Below, in pieces: positions 7,584 through 11,294 of a DNA stretch of 11,294 nt. Position numbers and translations under genes: made by a program. The notes under the pieces were generated by a model. The model searched no databases. It was not told the DNA's origin and saw only the letters and a list, made by a program, of their open reading frames with translations. The stretch is from assembly GCA_044359885.1 (NCBI GenBank), contig JBIKLI010000125.1, positions 1-11,294 of the forward strand, read 5' to 3'. How positions within the stretch are numbered: the stretch's first letter is position 1; every line of letters starts with the position of its first letter. Origin of the DNA: CAIOSQ01 sp044359885 (GTDB lineage: Bacteria > Pseudomonadota > Alphaproteobacteria > CACIAM-22H2).

Positions 7584-7871
7584 ATGCAGATCAATTCCGG
7601 TGCCGCTTTCCTGCACGCCCTGTCGAGGGCCACCGAGCCGCGTCCGGCCGCGTTCGCGGACCGGCTTGCCGAGCTGCAGCAGGTGGCGCGCGCGGCGAAG
7701 GCCGCGAACGCGGCCAATGTCGCCGCACAGCGCGCCGCCCAGCCGTCGCCCGCTCCCGCGGCCCCGGCCCAGGCCCAGGCGCCGCTCTCGCCGCCGGCCC
7801 CCGGTCTCGGACCGGCCGGCGCGCCCGGACAGATCAAGCCGCGCGGCAGCCTTCTGAACATCGTGGTCTGA
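7584..7871 (+). CDS. Small Ala/Pro/Gln-rich protein, unknown function
   Basis: A 95-residue protein whose function I do not recognise. Residues 1-35 look like an amphipathic helix start (MQINSGAAFLHALSR, then FADRLAELQQ), 36-55 are alanine-rich, and 56-84 are a Pro/Ala/Gln/Gly linker. The protein ends in PRGSLLNIVV. Short proteins opening with MQI and ending in a PRGS-hydrophobic tail feel familiar from Rhodospirillales, but that is memory, not a search result. Codon third positions are strongly GC, as in neighbouring real genes. No Shine-Dalgarno precedes the ATG. It is transcribed toward the NUDIX gene 50 bp downstream. No signal peptide is seen. Confidence 0.6.
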   Translation: MQINSGAAFLHALSRATEPRPAAFADRLAELQQVARAAKAANAANVAAQRAAQPSPAPAAPAQAQAPLSPPAPGLGPAGAPGQIKPRGSLLNIVV

Positions 7872-7921
7872 GCGCATCGCCGCGATTGCCGGCGCCGGCG
7901 TTTCGGCGGCATTGTCCGCCG

Positions 7922-8455
7922 ATGGAACCAAGGCCCGGACCTTCGCAGCGCGTCATTCCCGACGGCGACGACCGCGAGCGGCTCGTCTGTCCCGATTGCG
8001 GCTTCGTCCAGTACGAGAATCCGAAGATCGTCGTCGGCTCGGTCGTGCGTTTCGAGGACCGCATCCTCATGTGTCGGCGGGCGATCATGCCGCGGCGCGG
8101 CTTCTGGACGCTGCCGGCGGGCTATCTGGAACTGAACGAGACGCCGATGGACGGGGCACGCCGCGAGGCCTGGGAGGAGGCTCGCGCGCGCATCGACATC
8201 GATGCGCTGCTCGCCGTCTACGATGTCCCGCGGATCAGCCAGGTGCAGTTGATCTGGCGTGCGACGCTGGCGGGGACGGCGTTCGCCCCGGGACCCGAGA
8301 GCCTCGAGGTCAAGCTCTTCGCCTGGGAGGAGATCCCCTGGGACGAACTCGCGTTCCCGACCGTGCGCTGGGCGCTGCGCGACGCGGCGCAGATCGGGAC
8401 GCGGCAGGATTTCGCCGCGCGGACCAACCCCCGGGGCGAGACCGCCGACGGCTGA
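7922..8455 (+). CDS. NUDIX hydrolase with half zinc ribbon
   Basis: A 177-residue NUDIX pyrophosphohydrolase, probably acting on a nucleoside-diphosphate-linked metabolite in the cytoplasm. The NUDIX box runs from G67 to A89, with G67, E73, R81, E82, E85 and E86 in place; the usual glycine near its end is R88. Ahead of it is a zinc-ribbon-like segment, VCPDCGFVQYENPKIVVG at 22-39, similar to the N-terminal part of ADP-ribose/NADH-type NUDIX proteins. Only one CxxC pair (C23, C26) is present, and the upstream pair seen in many relatives is absent. The ATG at 7922 is preferred; an in-frame TTG at 7886 would add 12 residues and one more cysteine but no second CxxC. No clear Shine-Dalgarno is seen. 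It converges on the transporter gene, with stops 19 bp apart. Confidence 0.88.
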   Translation: MEPRPGPSQRVIPDGDDRERLVCPDCGFVQYENPKIVVGSVVRFEDRILMCRRAIMPRRGFWTLPAGYLELNETPMDGARREAWEEARARIDIDALLAVYDVPRISQVQLIWRATLAGTAFAPGPESLEVKLFAWEEIPWDELAFPTVRWALRDAAQIGTRQDFAARTNPRGETADG

Positions 8456-8474
8456 CATGCCGGCCGGGCCCGGT

Positions 8475-9329
8475 TCAGCCTGGCCCGAGATTCATGATCA
8501 GCAGTCCGGCGACCATGACGGCCGCGGCCACGACCCGGCGCGCGCCGAAGCTCTCCTTGAGGACATAGGCCCCGATCAGGGCCCCGAACAGCGCCGAGGT
8601 CTCGCGCAGCGCCGTCACATGGGCCATGGCGCCCAGGCTGAGCGCCCAGATCGCGATGCCGTAGCCGATGGTCGCGATCGTGCCGCCGGCGGCACCACGC
8701 CACCAGGAGTGGCGCAGATAGACCAGCGTCGCCCGCCCGCGGCGCAGCGCTGCCACCAGGAACACCCAGGGGCCCTCCAGCAGGCTGAGCCAGGCGATAT
8801 ACGCCAGCGGATCGCCCGAGCGGCGTGCGCCGATCCCGTCGACGACCGAGTAGGCGGCGATGGTGATGCCGGTCAGCACGGCATAGAACGGCGCGCGCCA
8901 CTCGCCGCCGCGCGGCAGCCCGCGTGCGAAGGCGAGCGCGACAATGCCGGCCGACACCAGCGCCAGACCGAGGATCTCCCGCGCCGCCAGATGCTCGCCG
9001 GCGAAGCGCCCGGCCAGCACCGCGACCAGCAGCGGTGCCAGCCCGCGGGCAATCGGATAGACATGGCTGAGATCGCCATGCGCGTAGGCGCGCAGCAGGA
9101 ACCAGTAATAGAAGATATGGATGAACACCGAGCCGAGCAGCCATGGCCAAGCCTCCGCGCGCGGCACGTCGACGAAGGGCACGACCGCCAGGCCGATGAC
9201 GCTGCCGGCCAGCATGACCATCCCGAAGGACATCAGGCGGTCGTTGTCCGACTTGACGATCGCGTTCCACGTGGCGTGGATCAGCGCGGAGACCAGGATG
9301 AGCCCGGCGATGGTGGCGTCGAGCTTCAT
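8475..9329 (-). CDS. EamA-type drug/metabolite superfamily transporter
   Basis: A 284-residue inner-membrane protein with about ten hydrophobic segments arranged as two EamA repeats, roughly 10-135 and 150-280, as in the DMT superfamily. Typical traits are HATWNAIVK near 18-26, YPIARGLAPLLVAVLAG in repeat 1 and ALRETSALFGALIGAYVLKE in repeat 2, the conserved transmembrane motif of this group. Cargo cannot be told from sequence; DMT members export or import many metabolites. Its ATG (9329) overlaps the kdgK stop as ATGA, so the two are translationally coupled. The coupling suggests sugar-acid related cargo, which is inference only. Confidence 0.9.
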   Translation of the reverse strand: MKLDATIAGLILVSALIHATWNAIVKSDNDRLMSFGMVMLAGSVIGLAVVPFVDVPRAEAWPWLLGSVFIHIFYYWFLLRAYAHGDLSHVYPIARGLAPLLVAVLAGRFAGEHLAAREILGLALVSAGIVALAFARGLPRGGEWRAPFYAVLTGITIAAYSVVDGIGARRSGDPLAYIAWLSLLEGPWVFLVAALRRGRATLVYLRHSWWRGAAGGTIATIGYGIAIWALSLGAMAHVTALRETSALFGALIGAYVLKESFGARRVVAAAVMVAGLLIMNLGPG

Positions 9330-10261
9330 CGCCAGATCGACGGCATCGCGGCGCGGTCGATGACGGCGCCGCGATGGCCGATGACCACGCCGGCGAGCCG
9401 CGCACCGATGCGGGCGGCGGCGCCGGGCGGTTCGCCACGGATCCGGGCGGCGAGATAGGCGGCGTTGAACGCGTCGCCCGCGGCCGTCGTGTCGACGACC
9501 CTGACGACCGGCGGGCAGTCGACGGTCTCTGCGACCGCGCCGCTGCGCAGCAGGATCGGGTCGGGTCCGTTCTTGACCGCGATCTCCGGTACGCCGAGCG
9601 CCGCGATCCGCGCGACCGTCGCCTGCGGATCGGCATCGCCGAACAGCGCCGCCTCGTCGGAAAAGGTCGGCAGCGCGAGGTCGGCGAGCCCGAGCGCGCG
9701 CGTCATCGCGGCGCGCGCCGCCTCTTGGTCCGGCCAGCCGCGCGGCCGGAAATTCGTGTCGAAGGCGACCCGCGCGCCGCGGCGCCGGGCATCCGCCAGG
9801 ACGCCGAACAGCCTTTCGCGCGCGTCGCCGGCCAGGATCGAGAGCGTGATTCCCGAGAGATAGAGCCAGTCATAGCTCGTCAGCGCTTCGGCCAGCGCTG
9901 CGCCGGGCGCGTCGTCGAACATCGCCCGGGCCGCGGCGTCGCGCCGCCAGTAGAAGAAGCTCCGCTCGCCGCGCGCGTCGACCCGGATCGTGTAGAGGCC
10001 GGGCAGACGACCGGCAAGCCGTGCGATCCGGTCGGTGCCGACGCCCTCGGCCGCGATCGCCTCGCGCATGGCGTCGCTGTAGGGGTCGTCGCCCAGCGCG
10101 GTCGCGTAGTCGACCGCGATCCGGTCGCCGCCCACGCGTGCCAGATAGGCCGCGGTGTTGAAGGTGTCGCCGCCGAAGGCCAGTTCCAGCGTCGCGCCGG
10201 ACAGATGGCGAAGTTCGATCATGCACTCGCCGATCGCGGCGATCCGGATGGTCCTGGTCAC
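9326..10261 (-). CDS. kdgK: 2-keto-3-deoxygluconate kinase (PfkB/ribokinase family)
   Basis: Phosphorylates 2-keto-3-deoxygluconate to KDPG, which enters the Entner-Doudoroff route, using ATP in the cytoplasm. The opening IAAIGECMIEL and GGDTFNTAAYLAR match KdgK closely, as do RLPGLYTI, ERSFFYWRRDAAA, YLYLSGI-like WLYLSGITLSIL and NFRPRGW. The PfkB C-terminal signature is VVDTTAAGDAFNAAYL, with D263 as the catalytic base. The 311 residues equal the family length. The start is GTG at 10261 with GGAGAA six bases upstream; the open frame extends 48 codons further but has no kinase character there. It is translationally coupled to the downstream transporter. A 7-bp hairpin lies just upstream of the ribosome site. 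Confidence 0.93.
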   Translation of the reverse strand: MTRTIRIAAIGECMIELRHLSGATLELAFGGDTFNTAAYLARVGGDRIAVDYATALGDDPYSDAMREAIAAEGVGTDRIARLAGRLPGLYTIRVDARGERSFFYWRRDAAARAMFDDAPGAALAEALTSYDWLYLSGITLSILAGDARERLFGVLADARRRGARVAFDTNFRPRGWPDQEAARAAMTRALGLADLALPTFSDEAALFGDADPQATVARIAALGVPEIAVKNGPDPILLRSGAVAETVDCPPVVRVVDTTAAGDAFNAAYLAARIRGEPPGAAARIGARLAGVVIGHRGAVIDRAAMPSIWR

Positions 10262-10267
10262 GTCGGC

Positions 10268-10278
10268 TTCTCCCTCCC
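10268..10278 (-). promoter_or_regulatory. Extended Shine-Dalgarno of kdgK
   Basis: GGGAGGGAGAA on the minus strand. It fixes the kdgK start at the GTG at 10261 rather than at the upstream in-frame codons. Confidence 0.7.
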
Positions 10279-10282
10279 CGGC

Positions 10283-10303
10283 GCGGACGCCTTGCCCGTC
10301 CGC
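10283..10303 (-). other. Small inverted repeat in the kdgK leader
   Basis: GCGGACG (10283-10289) and CGTCCGC (10297-10303) form a 7-bp stem with a 7-nt loop directly upstream of the ribosome-binding site. It could be an operator or an mRNA hairpin. No regulator gene is nearby, and a stem of this size can occur by chance in such GC-rich DNA. Confidence 0.3.
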
Positions 10304-10330
10304 CGATGGCGAAATTGCTCGCTTGGGGCC

Positions 10331-10372
10331 CAAAAGCAAAGCGCTGGACGAACCGGTGGGCTCATCCAGCGC
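10331..10372 (-). terminator. Rho-independent terminator of the Lys/Ala-peptide transcript
   Basis: GCGCTGGA (10341-10348) pairs with TCCAGCGC (10365-10372), with further inner pairs (GA/TC and CC/GG) around mismatches and a short loop. On the minus strand the hairpin is followed by TTTGCTTTTG. It lies 55 bases after the stop of the small Lys/Ala frame and 69 bases before the kdgK start, so it separates the two transcripts. Confidence 0.65.
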
Positions 10373-10427
10373 CGAACCGGGCACCGTTTCCGGGGTCCCG
10401 GTCACTCAGAGGCACAAAAGAAGAGAA

Positions 10428-10478
10428 TTACTTCTTCTTCTTCGCGGCCTTCTTCTTCGCCTTCTTCTTCGCTGCCAT
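10428..10478 (-). CDS. 16-residue Lys/Ala-only peptide
   Basis: A tiny reading frame encoding only Met, Ala and Lys (MAAKKKAKKKAAKKKK, ten lysines), ending in TAA. Its ATG at 10478 is preceded by AAGGAG at 10487-10492 with eight bases of spacing, the best ribosome-binding site in the window. A hairpin terminator follows. The composition resembles tails of histone H1-like or ribosome-associated basic proteins, so nucleic acid binding is plausible but unproven. The frame stays open upstream as far as 10832, so the lysine run could also be the end of a longer protein (for example from an ATG at 10688, 86 residues). The upstream residues do not look coding, and the Shine-Dalgarno points to the short form. 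Peptides this short are usually missed by annotation. Confidence 0.55.
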   Translation of the reverse strand: MAAKKKAKKKAAKKKK

Positions 10479-10479
10479 T

Positions 10480-10490
10480 GGAGTGACTCC
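10480..10490 (-). promoter_or_regulatory. Mini-hairpin over the Shine-Dalgarno of the small peptide
   Basis: On the minus strand GGAG of the AAGGAG site and CTCC just before the ATG are complementary, with TCA between them. The 4-bp stem would partly hide the ribosome site. It is small and could be a coincidence. Confidence 0.3.
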
Positions 10491-10512
10491 TTCTGGTGGA
10501 CCAGGCCATCCC

Positions 10513-10590
10513 GGATCGCCGCAAGACTGTCGTTCGACCCGCGTCGGAAACCGACTTCCGTCGAACGCTGCCCAGGGTTTCCGGCGATCC
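10513..10590 (-). ncRNA. Structured leader element with nested stems (candidate cis-regulatory RNA)
   Basis: An outer 9-bp stem, GGATCGCCG (10513-10521) with CGGCGATCC (10582-10590), encloses a long hairpin: 8 bp CGTTCGAC/GTCGAACG (10531-10538, 10560-10567), a 4x4 internal loop, then 5 bp GTCGG/CCGAC around an AAA loop (TTT on the minus strand). A competing 8-bp pairing, CGGAAACC (10545-10552) with GGTTTCCG (10576-10583), would break both. It lies upstream of the small Lys/Ala frame on the same strand, beginning 35 bases before the start codon. It matches no riboswitch class that I recognise. It could instead be a dispersed palindromic repeat. Confidence 0.45.
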
Positions 10591-10612
10591 TCCCTACAGA
10601 CAGCCTGTGCGT

Positions 10613-10645
10613 CCATAACCATCCACCGATTCAACTTCGTGTCAA
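10613..10645 (-). promoter_or_regulatory. Possible promoter of the small-peptide transcript
   Basis: A perfect TTGACA is present on the minus strand at 10640-10645 in a GC-poor patch. The -10 is not clear: GGTTAT is 19 bases away and TTATGG 21 bases away. A start around 10605 would place the structured leader element at the very 5' end of the RNA. Confidence 0.35.
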
Positions 10646-10671
10646 GCGCTTTCAACATGTCGGGCTTGACA
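10640..10671. repeat. Perfect 8-bp inverted repeat containing two TTGACA hexamers
   Basis: TGTCAAGC (10640-10647) and GCTTGACA (10664-10671) are exact inverted copies 16 bp apart. Each contains a consensus -35 hexamer, pointing in opposite directions. It could be an operator dyad, two back-to-back promoters, or a factor-independent hairpin downstream of ftsY; its outward flanks are AT-rich. Confidence 0.45.
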
Positions 10672-10746
10672 ATTACGCAATCCACCATCCTTAGACGTCG
10701 CCGCGAGCGGTAGTCGTGCAGCTGAAACGCCACACCAGCGGCGGTG

Positions 10747-11294
10747 TCATGCGACGCGGCCCAGACCGAGCAGCGCGTCGGCGAACTGTTTCGGGTCGAA
10801 GGCGGCGAGATCGTCAGCGCTTTCGCCGACACCGACTGCGACGACGTGAAGACCGAAGCGCTCGGCGATCGCGACCAGCACGCCGCCGCGCGCCGAGCCG
10901 TCCAGCTTGGTCAGCACGAGACCGTCGATCTCGACCAGCTGCTTGAAGATCTCCACCTGCTGCAGCGCGTTCTGCCCGGTCGTGGCGTCGAGGACCAGCA
11001 GGATGCGGTGCGGGGCGCTTGGATCGCGCTTGCGCAGGACGCGGATCAGCTTCTGCAGTTCCGCCATCAGGTCGGCCTTGTTGTGCAGTCGGCCAGCGGT
11101 ATCGATCAGCAGCGAATCGGCGCCGATCGCCTGGGCGCGTTCCAGCGCCTGATAGGCGAGCGCGCCGGGATCGCCGCCGTCGGCGCCACGGATGCATTCG
11201 GCGCCGGCGCGCGCGGCCCAGATCTCCAGCTGCGCCACGGCGGCCGCCCGGAACGTGTCGCCCGCGGCGATCACCACCCTGCGCCCTTCGCGGC
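10747..11294 (-). CDS. ftsY: FtsY, signal recognition particle receptor GTPase (partial, C-terminal part)
   Basis: The GTPase that docks the SRP-ribosome complex at the inner membrane for co-translational insertion. About 181 C-terminal residues are in the window; the 5' end, with the N domain and P-loop, lies beyond it. Visible motifs are AAGDTFRAAAV (insertion-box/G2 region), LIDTAGRLHNK (G3), LVLTKLDGSARGG (G4 and the following G5 region) and GVGESADDLAAFDPKQFADALLG at the end, all standard for FtsY. Reading continues in frame to the window edge, so the GTG at 11277 is an internal valine and not a start. The stop at 10747 is followed by the region holding the small Lys/Ala frame on the same strand. 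Confidence 0.95.
   Translation of the reverse strand, partial: REGRRVVIAAGDTFRAAAVAQLEIWAARAGAECIRGADGGDPGALAYQALERAQAIGADSLLIDTAGRLHNKADLMAELQKLIRVLRKRDPSAPHRILLVLDATTGQNALQQVEIFKQLVEIDGLVLTKLDGSARGGVLVAIAERFGLHVVAVGVGESADDLAAFDPKQFADALLGLGRVA

Noticed and set aside
7888..7899. 12-bp palindrome GCCGGCGCCGGC between the small protein and NUDIX genes
   Set aside because: Such GC palindromes are expected by chance in this composition, and no T-tract follows, so it is not called a terminator.
8456..8490. Possible hairpin between the convergent NUDIX and transporter genes
   Set aside because: A six-pair GC stem with a large loop and no T-tract; too weak for a terminator call.
9374..10486. 370-codon plus-strand frame antisense to kdgK
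   Set aside because: No motif, rich in Arg/Asp/Gly, and fully opposite a clear KdgK. Treated as a shadow.
10428..10832. 134-codon minus-strand frame ending in the Lys/Ala peptide
   Set aside because: It begins inside ftsY, crosses promoter-like and palindromic DNA, and has no coherent protein character. The AAGGAG at 10487-10492 marks the short form. The 86-residue version from 10688 is kept only as an alternative.

Overview
This is about 11.3 kb of very GC-rich chromosomal DNA, coding-dense, in the style of an alphaproteobacterium, most likely Rhodospirillales-like. The assignment rests on three things: a DUF2336 protein, a cold-shock protein with two cold-shock domains, and alphaproteobacterial variants of PGK and of a zinc-ribbon NUDIX enzyme. 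The genus cannot be read from the sequence. Most genes are ordinary housekeeping or catabolic genes. No CRISPR array, insertion sequence, tRNA or rRNA was seen.

Left part (1-4070): an HpcH/HpaI-family aldolase on the minus strand diverges from a plus-strand run of three genes. These are an MltF-like lytic transglycosylase, the 23S rRNA m6A2030 methyltransferase rlmJ, and a GpdQ-like metallophosphoesterase. The last two lie 4 bp apart and look like an operon.

Middle (4071-8455): a minus-strand gene for a double cold-shock-domain protein with an RGG/glycine-rich linker ends at a strong hairpin terminator. It diverges from pgk. pgk converges on a DUF2336 protein of unknown role. That protein diverges from a plus-strand pair: a 95-residue Ala/Pro-rich protein and a NUDIX hydrolase.

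Right part (8475-11294): on the minus strand, 2-keto-3-deoxygluconate kinase (kdgK) overlaps a drug/metabolite-superfamily (EamA) transporter by an ATGA. Upstream lies the C-terminal half of ftsY, which runs off the window. Between ftsY and kdgK is a 0.45-kb stretch that is not ordinary filler. It holds a 16-codon Lys/Ala-only reading frame with a full AAGGAG Shine-Dalgarno, its own hairpin terminator, a TTGACA box, and a long leader region with nested inverted repeats and a competing alternative pairing. This candidate small transcript is the least conventional thing in the window.

Functional links: kdgK, the transporter and possibly the distant aldolase would fit 2-keto-3-deoxy sugar acid catabolism feeding lower glycolysis, where pgk acts. 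That link is inference, because the aldolase substrate and the transporter cargo cannot be read from sequence.
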